A stretch of DNA of 64,000 bases, taken from contig QVOM02000073.1 of the NCBI GenBank assembly GCA_003586115.2, positions 44,625,469-44,689,468 of the forward strand. The letters are read 5' to 3'. Both the position numbers and the translations under genes were made by a program. The DNA is from Salvator merianae. Taxonomy: Eukaryota > Chordata > Lepidosauria > Squamata > Teiidae. Below, piece by piece: positions 24,141 to 35,834 of this stretch. Position 1 is the stretch's first letter. Each line of letters opens with the position of its first letter. Under the pieces are notes generated by a model. That model had not been told where the DNA came from and ran no database searches. It worked only from the letters and a program-made list of their open reading frames with translations.

Positions 24141-24144
24141 AAAG

Positions 24145-26090
24145 AGAAGTAGAGTATGGGCAAAAACTTGAGACTTCTTGTCCAAATTTTCTCGTGGGAG
24201 ACAAGTGTTTACATGGCAGAATACTCAAAACACAATGCCGAGCACTTAAAAGCCTGGAGGACACAGTCTACCACAGTCTGCAGTCTACACCATTTCCTTC
24301 ATCTGAGGCACCACCTGGCGGGTGGGCATACGGTCTACACCTCATGGAGCCCCTAGAGCCCTGTGGGAGTGCTCTTATGGTGGAGAATTGCTTGCAGAAG
24401 ACAAAAATTCAGCAAGAATCACAGCCTGGGACCAGAAGTGTGGGCAGAAGTCCACCAGATTTTCAGACCCTGGCAGGAATTACAGTTCTCTCCTGGCCAC
24501 TGCATGCATCCAATGGCAGCCTGCGACTCCTGCCTGCAAGTCAGCCTCCAAATAATTTAAAGGAGCTTATGTGTATGTTGTCTTTGTAGGGGTCAGGGCA
24601 GCTGAAGACACCAGATGGAGGAGCACAAGTTTGTCTTTCGAGGCCTCCTGATGCCCTATGAAATTAGTGCCTAAGTGGATGGCACCAAAACATGTAAAGG
24701 AGACCTGGGTTTCACAGGAGAAAATCTATGTTACTCCAGAGGGGAGACTGAGAACAAGAGGACAGAAATTACAGAAATGTAGATTTTGGCATTAAGGCAT
24801 TATTTTACAACATGAGAAGTTTAAACAGCCTGCTTCAGGAAAATAGAAGATCCTCTGTTGCTAGAGATACTTGAGCAGAAACCTGATGGCCATTTGTCTG
24901 GGATACTTTCAATCCCATCCCAAATTGTACAGGCTCTTATTGAGGAGGAAATTGAATTAGATGGGCTTCAAGTTCCCTCTCAACTTAATGATGGTAGTGT
25001 AATTCGAAGAGCATTCATGTAGTGTCTGAAACGTTGCAAGATACCTTTTATCACCTGTATTTTTGGGAATAATATAGTCATGCATTGTTTCTTCCCATGG
25101 TTAAGGGACCCTCCTTGAAATGAAAGACCCAGAACGACATCATGAGAGCTTGTGGAAATGCACCTGTGAAATCTGCCTGAGGCCATTTCCAGTAGGAACA
25201 CATGGTTTTGAAATCTGCAATGGGAGGTGATTTTAGTTCACAAATATTTGCACAACATTACACAATCATTTCTTATTAAAGCTGTCATGAATCCAACTTC
25301 CCACTTGAAAGGAGAAGTGTTAAGCAACTTTATGGGAAAATAATGTTCTGTGGTTCCATTCACAAATTTCTTTCGAAATATCACTGCTGTTGCAAATTGC
25401 GAGATATCAGCTCTTCAACATCATGATAAACAAGCATGCAGTGCTCCAGGGATGGTAAATACTGTGGAACCAAAATCATGGTTACATGAGGTTTTCAATC
25501 TTTAGTTTCTCATTCATATTTGTTCGTTACCTTTGTCAAACCACAAATACCAACTTTCTCTCACAGTCATGTCAGTATTTCAGAGGTGTAAATAAAGTCT
25601 CTTCACAATCTAATTTCCCCCCTTTTCTTTTGACAAGATGTGTAATTATTCGTTCCTGTTTCTACATTAACTATGTCACTCAATGTGGTTGCATTGCTCT
25701 GTAGGAGAAAGCATTTAAACTTCTCTTTTAAAAAGCATTAGTATAATAAATAACCACATAATTCTACCCCAACATACACCTTCTGAGGAAGTAATGGGCT
25801 GCATGAAACCTAACAAAAATACTAGCAGAAGATGTAAAATGTAGGATGCATTCACATGGCCATGGGAATCAATCTCAGGAAAATGGTAGCACCTTGCCCA
25901 TGGTTGGGTGACCATGGTTCTTCCTGGTCCAAAGCTATCAATGCTTCCCTAAACATAGACATATTGATATAGTTTTCTGTATGGAAGTGGTTTGCAACTG
26001 CCTTATTCCAGGATGTTTTTCAATTACCCAGATTACACTTCCATCCTGAGATATCACGTCCAGCTCCAACCCTGCTTATCTTTAAGACTA
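24145..26090. other. Mostly unrecognised; a possible decayed SINE near 25840-26040
   Basis: No coding signal is convincing, including the 171-codon frame 24074-24589, which begins inside the family D element and crosses its boundary. The segment 25840-26040 carries 'tggaagtggtttgcaactgcc', similar to the SINE of 30.68 kb on the same strand, and may be an old relative of it. Confidence 0.35.
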
Positions 26091-26093
26091 GTT

Positions 26094-26309
26094 AGGCTGT
26101 GATCAGACACAATAAAAAAAGCACCTTTGAAGCAGCTCTGAAACAGCTTTGAGAAGGGATTGTTCACACACCAGTCTGCCTCTTCCCACTCTCCTAAACA
26201 TTCTGTGTTAAAAAACGGTGGATGAGAGAAAGTTTGGGAACACAGACCACACACTCCGGTCTCTGAGGCGCCTCTGAGGCACCCCTTTCATTGTGTCTGA
26301 ACACAGCCT
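26094..26309. mobile_element. 216-bp MITE, family F copy 1
   Basis: Terminal repeats AGGCTGTGATCAGACACAAT (left) and ATTGTGTCTGAACACAGCCT (right) are complementary at 19 of 20 positions. The interior is found in reverse orientation at 51114-51283 (shared 'agactggtgtgtgaaca', 'acacagaat.tt', 'gtgtgtgg'). The flanks are TTA on the left and TT on the right, compatible with but not proof of a PIF/Harbinger 3-bp duplication. It has no coding capacity. Confidence 0.78.
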
Positions 26310-26311
26310 TT

Positions 26312-28555
26312 GATGCCAGTACCTTACTATAATAAATTATGGTCAAGGATTTTTTTGTTTCCTCATTTATTTTACCTTCATTGGGCTCTCATTTGAAATC
26401 TCTACTATGCACAGTTTAATAAGTGTGTGGATGGGACATGTTCTGGGAGCCTTGTGTGTTTCTGGACTGAGAAAATTTGAAAATAAATGTAATAGATAGA
26501 GAGAAGATAAGATGGATAGATGGAAGAAGACAGACAGGTGGGCAGACAGATAGATTAGAGAGAGATAGAGAAATATAGAGAGAGAGATCTTGCTAGGTTC
26601 ACAGCCATTTCACCCTAAGTCAGTTCTTACATTGCAAAACTACTGTGAAGTACTGAACTCTTTTTCAAGAATACCAAGATTAATTTCAGTGTAATAGGAA
26701 TTCCAGTTTCTGACTGTGCCCTTTTACTGAGAAAAATGGTCAAGCTACATCTGGAGAAATAAAACCTTTCTTTATTGCTTCTTGCCATAAAACCTTCAGT
26801 GCCCCTGATCCAGACAAGCTTTAGAAACTTTTAGAATACATTCATTAGGACACCCTGTTTGGCAACCACACTTATCACTATGCACAGCCATTATAAAAGT
26901 GCATTGCTCACCTCCAAGGGTGATGTTCCTTGTGCATCATATCCAAGCAACTACGGAATGTCTTTCTCATTACCCCCCTCCGCACAGAAGATTTTGTCCT
27001 AGCCACATGTGTAATATTCAAACAGTCACCCGTGGCTTTAAGGTTGATAAGTCCTGTGAAAAATTATTGCCAGAAATCCTTAGCTAAAAGATTATTTTTC
27101 ACATAAAAGTCCAGGAGGCTTTTAATATTGTTTTGTAAGGGAATAGCAGCAGAGTACTTTGCCAGCAACCACTAAGCAAAAACAGAAATGTTTTTCTGTG
27201 AAACAGCCAGTCAAATCATGTACTGAATATCCAGTCCCACCCAGTATAATCCAGTTTCACACAAGATTCACGAGGTTCCCTGTACTGGCCATTTTGCTCC
27301 AGCAGGTTGAAGTGGTGGCAGAGAAACAAGAAAATGTGGTCCAGAAATTGTGTTTTGCTTTTTCACTGCCACAAACACCCCACTCTCGGTTGCTGTCAAA
27401 ATAAATAAATCATATTATTTGGACTGTGAATATTAAAATATCATCTTATGCATTTACATGCCCTCTCTGCAAGAGTGATTAGGAAAGAGAATGGAAATAT
27501 CTCCAGGGAAATGCAAACCGAGGCTGCGCCCACATCCCTTTTGTAAGCCAGTACAAAGTACTCTGAGATTACCTGAAGGTCTGGGCTGTAATACATAGCT
27601 CATGGCCCCAACTTCCAGTGCTACCTCTGGTCCTCACTGGTCCCTTGTCTCTGTGAGCTGAATATTGCCTTCAGAGACATTCTATGGGACACAGAGGGTG
27701 GCTGCAAAACCTTAACAGTTTGGTGGAGGTCTTCCTGCCTCCATGCCAGCTCTCATGGCAGCCGGCTCCAGCCAGGCCCAGTTGGGGCCTTCTTTGGATG
27801 GAGCCTGAATCAGCTGAGAAGATACACTCACCTTAAAATTTATTCCCGATGGGCTGTCCCTTTTCTCTTGTAAGGCACAATCACTAGCTATAAGTTTGAC
27901 TAACTTTGGTTTTGCAGAAAGTGTTCTGGTTGGAGCAAGGTGGTTGGTTTTCTTCCTGCCTTATGTGCCTGTCCAGAATTCCTTCACTCAGATCATATAA
28001 CATCACTGTTTACTGTATTATACAATGAAGGAGCAATCATGCTCCAGCTACTGCACTTCCTTGGTCTTGCATTTTCGTCCTGTCAAGCTCTTTTGCTCTG
28101 ATCCACCAATGATCAAAAAGGATGCCTTTCAAAGAACAAAGGCACGAGGTTGTGACACTAGCAGCCTGGTAAATGGGATGTTCATGTGACCTTTCTGCAA
28201 GTCCTTTACTGTGTAAATCTCCTCCCAGCAGACAAAACCAATAGCACATCCAAGCCCAAGCACCAGCCTTCCCCAGAGATCCTTCTGCAGCACAGACTTC
28301 TGTCCAAACAACACTAGTAGCACCCTCATACTTTTGCTGGCCTGTCCCCTTGCTTAAACCCAGGGAATTGGTAGTCAAATGCCATGCGACATCTCACCAG
28401 AGATGACAACCCTTTCAGAAATTTTCAGCTGTGAGGAGGAGCCCCTGACTCTGCTCTTTTTAGTCTGACTCCTTTTGCTTGTCCTCTCCTTGAGCTTTCC
28501 TATGGACCTTCCTGGCAGGTGTGCTGGTTGGTATGCCAAACCACTCATCTGCAGC
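26312..28555. other. No supported gene; low-complexity tract at 26490-26590
   Basis: The tract at 26490-26590 is a degenerate purine-rich GATA/GACA/GAGA microsatellite. The rest shows no recognised domain in any frame; the longest frame is 28037-28378 (113 codons, minus), with no motif I recognise. Confidence 0.4.
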
Positions 28556-28559
28556 CTTA

Positions 28560-28797
28560 CTGGAAGGAACTATGACTTATGTCCACACTGGTTGGGTAGA
28601 CCAGCCAGCAGCCCTGCTGGAATACCTGATCCACATTGCAGATGACATTCTTTCCTAACCTTCAAAGCTGGGCCAGGATGGGCCATCCACTGGCCACCTG
28701 GCAGATCCTTGGCCGGATCACTTGATCTGACCCAGGATTGGTCCAGCACAGTGTGGGATATCACAGTGTGGAAGCAGCCTCCTTGTCTGCAAAAAGC
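28560..28797 (-). mobile_element. Family I-like DNA transposon fragment
   Basis: The reverse complement begins GGCTGCTTCCACACTG, then 'atatcccacactg.gctg' as in family I copy 1, and later 'gtagaccagccagcagccctg', close to 'gtagaccagaccagcca' in copy 1. It is shorter than copy 1 and lacks a clear second terminus. Confidence 0.35.
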
Positions 28798-28984
28798 CTG
28801 TGCAAAGACCCTCTTGATCCAGGCAAAAAAGAGATAAGCTACTATTTCCTCTTCCACCTCCCCTTCTGTTTCCTAGATTGCTTTGGGTTTCTGCTAAAGG
28901 GGCACTGTGTGACCATATCCCCAGGTTTCTGTCCCCTTTTTTGTACCACCAAAACAGAAATCCATCCACTCTGAAGCATTCTTA

Positions 28985-29530
28985 TAAGGATTTACCTTTC
29001 ACTTTTTTCACTGCTCTTCCTCCCAGTTTGCCTCTGTTCCACTGCACAGATTTTAGATACTCTTGCTGAGAGATCTAAGCACCACTGTCCTGCAGGATAG
29101 AGCATGACTGTTAACACTTGGGCTAAAGTACTATTGAAATGGAAGAAAGTCTGCCAGTCGAAATCCATAAGAGGCAAGGCTAGCCAGGCTCTCTTTGACT
29201 AGAATATCCTTTCCCTTAACTATCAAGAAAGTCTTCTCATATATTCTATAAATGACATGCAGATTTTGGAATAATCTCCCAGGTACACTGAGCACCAACA
29301 TTATATGGCTTTTAGTGCCTGGTTAAAGTGTACCTTTTCATCCAAGCATTTGATGTTTAGCTTCCTCCTAATGTAGGCTAGTGGGGGAGTGTTTCAATTA
29401 TGTTTTACATTTTTAAAAAGATTCTATTGATTTTCTTTATGTTTTTACATTAAATGTTTTTTTATTAAATATTTTAACCTACCCTGAGACCTTGAGGTGA
29501 AAGGCAGGATAGAAATACTTGGAAACAAAC
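28985..29530 (+). mobile_element. L2-type LINE 3' end
   Basis: The right part (about 29210-29530) reads on the plus strand as the end of an L2-like ORF2 (a 'tggaataatctccca' block giving W-N-N-L-P, the common LWNxLP motif). It then runs into a T-rich 3' untranslated region and the terminal 'taccctgagaccttgaggtgaaaggcaggatag' signature (abridged). The left part (28985-29210) is less certain. It is truncated and frame-broken, with no activity expected. Confidence 0.6.
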
Positions 29531-29534
29531 AATA

Positions 29535-30678
29535 CGCTTTATTCACCTTTGTACATTTATTGGGACATAAAGGTGAGAAATATATTATTTGCCTGTCTTA
29601 ACTGGTAATAACTGTGTCAGCTTTCAAGGCTCAGCATTTTTCTAAATGTAGATCATGAGCCCTGGGTGACCCCCAGAGAGGTAGAGTTTCAAGAATAGCT
29701 TCTTTACCCTGAAAAGCAAGATGTCTGGAGAATGGAGTAGAAAAGACTACATCAGAGGTTCTCAACCTGTGGTCCTCTAGATTTTCCCGAACAGCTCCAA
29801 CATTCCACTCCCAGAATTCCGTGGTGCTGGCACAGAATGCTGGAAGTTGTTCAGTTTAACCGCTGGCTTAAGCGGGAAAGTGGCAAGTGTAATAAAGCAT
29901 GATGCACAAATTTTCTCAATGAGATTTTTAGACTAAAGTGTGCTCTAGATATCTAGCAGACTACAGTTTCCTATATATTTCATTGAGAAATACCTATGTA
30001 TGTATAGAATATGAGAGTAGGAATCAGGATTTAGAGCAAAGCATGTGAGAGAAGCAGTCATCTAGTCAGCTTAACACCAGAGGGCTGTCTTATGCTGTAT
30101 CCACATGTAGCCACTTTCAGAGCTAGATGGGGATCAGCAGCTGCAGCAGCTGGCATGGAGATGGGGATGCTTTCATTAAATGGCTGAAGCTCTTTTCCAC
30201 CCCTCTGCATCCTCCAGCTCAGTTCTGCACACGGAACACCACATGCAGAGCTGAATTCCGTGGTCAAAGACCTCAGCTGGAGACCAGATGTTCACCTGAA
30301 GGTCAGACTACACACATTATACATGGCCTGCAACTCTGTGGTTTCATTTGGCATGGCTGTCAGACATTGCCCTCCTCCTGCCAAATTGGCCATCCAGGAC
30401 ATCCTCAGAATAGTTTTTTACATTCTGAGGTTAAGCTGCACATGGGGGAGAAGGTAGTATGTCCATTTGCCTGCCCCATCCCCCTGGGCAACCATGAAAA
30501 AAGAGATGGAGTCTTGATCGCTGGCAGCAACACAGCAAAAACACATGCTGTAGGGGTAAAAAACTCCTTCCAACTGGATGACATCATCTTTCTAGAAAAT
30601 GAGATAATATGGATGGGAAATAATGTTTTCTCTTCACCCCAAAGGTTGATCCATGGTAGATTAAATCTTTGGTGTTGT
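29535..30678. other. No supported gene; a 184-codon open frame judged doubtful
   Basis: The longest frame is 30127-30681 on the plus strand (184 codons). No domain is recognised, no Kozak or splice context supports it, and its composition is noncoding-like. The left 600 bp contain nothing that I can name. Confidence 0.4.
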
Positions 30679-30680
30679 TA

Positions 30681-30840
30681 GGTACCACTGAGTCGCAGCT
30701 GACTTCTGGCTGACTGCTTGAGCACTCTCATGGGCACTACTAGGCAATTTTCTTGGTAGAGATATAGAAGTGGTTTGCCATCTTTAGGATGTTTTTTGCT
30801 TCACAACTAGGAAAGCTGAATCTACACTTCTCTGCCCAAA
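30681..30840 (-). mobile_element. Sauria/BovB-tail type SINE copy
   Basis: The plus strand reads 'gttaggtaccactgagtcgcagctgacttctggc' (abridged), then 'gcaattttcttggtagagata' and 'gaagtggtttgccatc'. Read in reverse this is the conserved SINE 3' half, with the 'gactcagtggtacctaac' end. The same 3' block is recognisable in the SINE at 3.5 kb. Only the 3' part is preserved. Confidence 0.62.
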
Positions 30841-31217
30841 ATTTCTTCACCTTGCCAAATATAGGTCTGGCACACTGCCCTAGTTCCTTTTAGAGGCAAC
30901 CCCTCCCTTTATTCTGTGACAAGCCCAGATATATGTTGCTTCTCTGTCCCCAGACACAGACCTAGATTGATTTGTGGAGGACTGGCTGCTCTCCAAATGC
31001 TCCTAAATGTCCCAGCATTCCATGCGTTGGAGGCAGCTCTGGATGACCTACCTACAAAGAACAGCAAATCACCTTTATGATTACAGCTCTTTCACGGAAG
31101 AAAAATAACACCATAGAAATCTGTGGGTGGGACTAATATAGTGCCAGAAAATATTGATATATTTTGATGGCAAAAAATGATCAACAAAGAAGGCACATGA
31201 TGAAAAGTCATTCATGT

Positions 31218-31538
31218 TCAACCTCTGAAATATGAAGTGGCACGACACAGCTCCCTATCACAACGTTGGCAATGTAAGGAAACATCATCAAACAGTCTTT
31301 GATCTAAGCAAACATTACACCATCTGCTGCTCTGTTTGTACAAACCGCAGACAATGCATCTGGACATTTCACACAATTTAGCACCAATTTCCACTGCAGG
31401 ATGTGGGCACCCCAAGGGAATCCCTCTGTGATGCAGCAACGAGGAAGGCTGGAGAATGCAAGTTATTGCCTGGCTGTTGTAGAACAAAAATAGGAACAGG
31501 CGAGTGACAAGAGAGTTCAGTTTTCTAGAAACGTACAA
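31218..31538 (-). pseudogene. Cysteine-rich open frame of unknown origin
   Basis: The 106-codon frame ends with a striking zinc-ribbon-like pattern: CIVC, then SRWCNVC, then HCQRCDRELC. Paired C-x2-C motifs ending in x3-LC are reminiscent of the C-terminal cysteine-rich domain of piggyBac-type transposases. The N-terminal half shows no DDE signature, and the expected closing Cys-Phe...Tyr-His is absent (the frame stops shortly after 'SYFRG'). It may be the decayed tail of a domesticated or dead transposase, or chance. No promoter or splice support is seen. The Cys pattern is what I see; the family link is inference. Confidence 0.25.
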
Positions 31539-31544
31539 GGCAGA

Positions 31545-32876
31545 GCCAAACCTTCTAACTTTCTAGAATCCCATGTTTCCCAGAATAAGACAACAAGCTA
31601 AACTGAAGGGTGTATACTAAAGCAATTCTCATATGACTCTGAAAGAAACAAAAGATAAGATAACATTTTTATTTTGCAGTGTGCCTCGCTTTTATTGTGG
31701 GTGATGAAAGCAAGTTTGGCTTTGTAGTTTTCCCTCCTCCCCCCATGCATAGACTCACCTTACTCTGAGGATTCTATATTACAATAATAAAAAAATAGCT
31801 TCTCCAACTTAATAGCCAAGTCATGATACAAATAGCCACCTATAACACAGGATCCAGCATATTAGATATTTGAGTGATGGTATCTTGTGGCTGAGCAACT
31901 AGATAAATGAATTACACATAGTGCTATGACATTCAGTGTTTCTGTGATTGTTCCATGAAAACACAAAATCCAATTTTTGGCCTCATCCAGAAGAATCCAA
32001 AGAAAGCCCTCATAAAATAGTCCTGCACTGCAAAGCAGTCATACACAATATATACATAAATAAGAAAACTATGTAAGGACCATATAGGTTGTATCCAAAC
32101 TAGCAAACAAAACTAAAGACCCAAAGGCCAAGGAAAAACATTTAAATTGTCCTGATAATATTATGCAAATTAGACTTGCTGTAGCAGCCTTGACATTATT
32201 GCAGATTCTATCGTGTGGAATATATGCTTACCACTATTTGTTGTCTGCCTAATTAAACATGTGTCTGGCAAGATCATAATAGTCTGAATTTACACAGCAA
32301 TACATTGGGACAATGTAAGTATTTTTTCTTGGACTTCAGGCCTTCCATGAACTACCATGTGGTCCTTGGACTGGATATTATTGCTTTTAAGGCTTTGATT
32401 ATATATGTTACTGTGGTGTTTTATTTGCTATTTTGGATATGACTGATATGGTCCTTACAGTTTCCATCCAGACAAAACCTCTTGGGGGGTTGGATGGAGC
32501 CAAAAGAAGCCAGTATGGAAGAAAGAGAAGCTCCTTTGAATTGACAGAACTTTGATTCTGCCTCCCCCCCCCCCAATGGATCATTGCTTCCAGTTCCCTC
32601 ACCAGTAAAGCTAGCAAGAGACTGGAAACAAGTCCAGAAGTTGGTCCACATATTCTGTATTTGTCCTGATATTCTGGATAAGAGGTGACATAAGAACAAG
32701 GGGACATCCAAAGGCCTCCCTGACAAACTCCCCTGAAGGATAGTTAGCTTAAGAAAACATTTGCCCCTTTTGGAGGACAGGGCAGGAGACTGAAGCATCT
32801 GATTCACGGTCATTTGCCCATCTACACCCTGACCAATCAGAGACTGGCCAAATTTTCACATGTGGATGGTACCTAT
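31545..32876. other. No recognisable feature; C11 homopolymer at 32564-32574
   Basis: A+T-rich up to about 32400. The minus-strand frames around 32408-32813 (99 and 130 codons) overlap each other in different frames and carry no domain I recognise. The eleven-C run is a simple homopolymer. Confidence 0.4.
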
Positions 32877-32877
32877 T

Positions 32878-33053
32878 GCCCTTTCTGCACTGGGGTTTAT
32901 TGTAGGATATATCCTAGAAGATGGGTCTGCCATCCACATGATAGTATAGACTACAGCAGGTCCCAGCTGATGCCTGTCATATTCTGCACTAGTATGCGGA
33001 CGCAAACCCCTATTTCGGGATATATCCTGGCATAAGGCCCAGTACAGAAAGGG
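32878..33053 (+). mobile_element. 176-bp MITE, family C copy 2
   Basis: The left terminus GCCCTTTCTGCACT pairs with the right terminus AGTACAGAAAGGG. Interior text (ctgccatccacatgat, gactacagcagg, 'ctatttcgggatatatcctgg' abridged) follows copies 1 and 3. No flanking duplication is clear (ACCTATT against ACTTTGTT at best). Confidence 0.8.
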
Positions 33054-33439
33054 ACTTTGTTACATTTTGTTACATTTCTAAACCCTCTTTCCTCCAAAGA
33101 CCTCTTGCTTCTCTTCACAATTTTACATAGCTAAGGCTGGGAGGAAGGGATATAGACTGAAGGTTATCCAGTGAGTTCACTCTGAATGAGATTTAATCTC
33201 TGGTTTCCCAAGTCCTAATCCTACACCCTCATCTACTACACTACACTCAATACAGATGTCCCAGTCAATGTCACCTTTGTGAAGCAATCACTACATTCTT
33301 TCACTGTGGAAGTCTGACCAGAAAAATGCACATAACGCTGCCTCCTTTCTTGTTTTCAGTGGTTACGGTGTGAACGATCTTGTCTATCTGTGTGATGTGC
33401 AAGTGTCCCTTCTACAATGCAATTGCTGTGCCTTTGTGT

Positions 33440-34610
33440 GATCCACCCATTTATGTATTTATTTCTTTGATTTATAGCTTGTCTCATCACCCATAGGCCT
33501 CAGAGCACAATTAAAACAAGATTAAAAACCAGTAAAACAGCTCCAATTAAAAACAGCTACACTCAAGAGTAGGGAAAGGCCTTCCGGAAGACACAAGTTT
33601 TCAAATTCCTCTGAAAGGCCATAGGGGATGTTGCTCTCCTTAATGACAAAGGGAGGACTTTCCAAAGCCAAGAAGCGGCCACTGAGAAGGCTCTATTCCA
33701 TGTGGTGATCCACCTTACTTCCTTTGCTGATAGCATATGAAGTAACACTCCTTGTCTTGACTTCCTGGGGTAAGCAGTAGCAGCCAGGAGAAGTCAGACC
33801 TGCAAGTACTTAGGACCCAAGGCATACAGGGCTTTAAAAATAACTACCACCTTGAACTGAATCTGGAAGCAGATCAGCAGCCAATGAAGTTCTTGAAGGT
33901 TGGGAGTAATACACTCCCATTTTGGAGCTCCAGAGAAAACTCTGGCACCTGCATTCTGGACCATCTGAAGCTTCCAAATTCTTTTCACAGGCAGCCCCGT
34001 GTAAGGAGCATTGCAGTATTTAATCATGATGTGACTAGAGCATGAGTCACTGATGCCAAGTCACACTTCTCAAGAAAGGGGTGTAGCTAGTGCATCAAAC
34101 AAAAACGTGCAAATGAAATCCTGGCCATAGCTGCTACCTGGGCATCCAGGAGCAAAGGTGGGTCCAGAAGAATACCCAAGCTGTAAGCCTGTTCTTTCAA
34201 ATGCAGCACCACCCCATCTACAATCCCCAGTTCTTGATCAGTCTTCCTCCTGACAAACACTACCTCCATCTTGTCTGGGTTCATCTTCAGTTCATTCAAC
34301 CACATCCAGTGCATCACAGCCTCCAATCCCTAGTTCAAGGAACCCACTGCCTCCCTAGCATCTGATAGCACAGAGAAGTAGAACATACTGATGATGACAC
34401 AGTCCAACACTCCATATGATCTTTCCCAGAGGTTTCATGTGGATGTTAAATATCACTGGGGAGAAGATAGAATCCTGCAGCACCCCAAAACCCACCAACA
34501 AAGGGGTAGAGAAGAAGTCCCCCATCATAACCTTCTGGACTCTGCTGTCAAGGTAGGACAAGGACCAGTTTAGAGTAATTTGCACATTTAGCAGGGACAG
34601 CCTGTCGTGA
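33440..34610 (-). pseudogene. L2-type LINE reverse transcriptase, C-terminal half
   Basis: This is a fossil of the C-terminal half of an L2/CR1-like non-LTR reverse transcriptase. In order along the minus strand there are fragments of: RT motif B (SYLDSRVQKVMMGDFFSTP, then GVLQDSIFSP, normally GVPQGS); the site of catalytic motif C, where the usual YADD is gone (QYVLLLC remains, a short deletion); a thumb block (LKMNPDKMEVVFV, LGILLDP); KYCNAPYTGLP with ITPNLQELHWL; and NRAFSVAASWLWKVLPL near the end. The 3' end (33440-33560) is the A+T-rich L2 tail. Loss of YADD and several frame breaks mean it cannot encode an active enzyme. The upstream part resumes at 35232. Confidence 0.85.
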
Positions 34611-34730
34611 TGGCGTTGGAAGGGGCGATAGCTGGCCACAGGGCCTCTATAGGGATGTGGGAGGCCGCTGGAAGACCTGCCCAGGGAAGGGCATGTTTTT
34701 GCAGCCAGCTATTGCCCCTTCCAACGCCAT
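34610..34730. mobile_element. 121-bp palindromic MITE inside the L2 copy
   Basis: The ends are complementary for 26-27 bp: the left reads ATGGCGTTGGAAGGGGCGAT and the right ends in the complement, with a single mismatch. The interior is only about 68 bp. GTGA occurs on both outer sides and could be a 4-bp duplication. It sits directly at the edge of a family A-like insertion within the L2 element, which suggests stacked insertions. Confidence 0.72.
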
Positions 34731-34735
34731 GTGAA

Positions 34736-35231
34736 CACCCATGCTTAAAGTAATAGGCCTTCTGTGACGTTAGCCGAACCACTCCAGTTGAAATTGTTCT
34801 TACTGGAGCAGCCCTCAGTTGGAGCAGCCTAGCTATCCTGAACAAAGCTGTCTGCACTTCAGAAGGCTGGTTCCAGGACAGCTCCAGCACTCCCCCTCAC
34901 TGCTCTGAGGACTCTGATAGCCAGGAACTAAAGTTTCTGGCCTCAGAGCCCCAGGGAGCCCCATTTCAGCAGCATGGTTTTGTACACCACCAGAATGAGT
35001 CCCCTGCTAAACCAGAACAGGGAGACATGTACCCTTCCACATGCCTCTCTGGGCTGGTTTACTCACAAGTAAGAGAGTGGTAGACCTTTTTAAAAAGGTC
35101 TACTGCTGTCCTGTCTAGGTGGCCATTTTGGATCACCTAGATTGGGCTATGCTTTATCCATAGTGTGGAAGAGAGAGGCCCAGAAGGAATCTAGGCCTCA
35201 CACTGAACCACTTTACAGGTGTGGAAAAGCC
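34736..35231 (+). mobile_element. Nonautonomous DNA transposon, family A copy 1
   Basis: The interior reads 'agccaggaactaaagtttctgg', 'cccatttcagcagcatgg', 'aaaccagaacagggaga', 'ctgggctggtttactc' and 'gtctaggtggccatttt', matching in order the copies at 36254-37044 and 59160-59666. The right end GTGTGGAAAAGCCC fits the family terminus; the left end is not clear. It separates the two halves of the L2 fossil, so it inserted after that LINE. Confidence 0.65.
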
Positions 35232-35830
35232 CTAGGACTGTATCTTCCAAGTCCAACCTGCTAGGCAGTCCAGGAGGATTCCATGGTCAATGGTATTGGA
35301 GGCTGCTGAGAGTTCCAGCATAAGTAACAGTAAGACACTTCTCCTGTTGAATTCCCAGTGTAGATCATCTACCAGGGTGACCAAGGCAGCTCCTTTACCA
35401 AAACCAGGCCTGAAATCAAACTGAAATGGACGGAGATCCATTTTCATCCAAGATCTCCTGCAGCTGTATAGCTACTACCCATTCAATCACCTTGTCCAAA
35501 AATGGGAGGTTGGAGGCTGGCTGGTAGTTGTTGAAGTTAGCTGTATCCATGGAGGGCTTCTTCAAAAATGGTCTTACTGCTGCTTCCTTGAACATGATGT
35601 CACCCAGCCCTCCCTGAGAGAACTGTTGACCACCTTCATCAGCCATTCACCCATTACCTCCTGACAGAGTCCAGAGTACTAGTCATGGCCCTCACACTAC
35701 CGAGGACCTTGTCTACTTCCTCAGTTTCACAAGCCAGAATGACTTCAGATAAACCAGACAAGACTTCTTTCTAGGCACATCACATTCCATTGCAAAAACC
35801 CTGGAGGCAAGATCAGAATGAATTCAAGTG
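35232..35830 (-). pseudogene. L2-type LINE reverse transcriptase, N-terminal half of RT
   Basis: The minus-strand translation gives the start of the RT domain: KEAAVRPFLKKPSMDTANFN with NYQPASNLPFLDKVIE (normally NYRPVSNLPFL), then FRPGFGKGAALVTLVDDL, then motif A as ELSAASNTIDHGILL. In active L2/CR1 enzymes motif A reads LDLSAAFDTIDH; here the Phe-Asp pair has become Ser-Asn, so a catalytic aspartate is lost. Together with 33440-34610 this was one insertion, now split by about 620 bp of DNA transposon sequence. The upstream limit (about 35830) is approximate. Confidence 0.83.
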
Positions 35831-35834
35831 ACTT

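Noticed and set aside
30127..30681. 184-codon open frame on the plus strand
   Set aside because: The translation has no recognisable family and there is no supporting context. It may be part of an unrecognised repeat.
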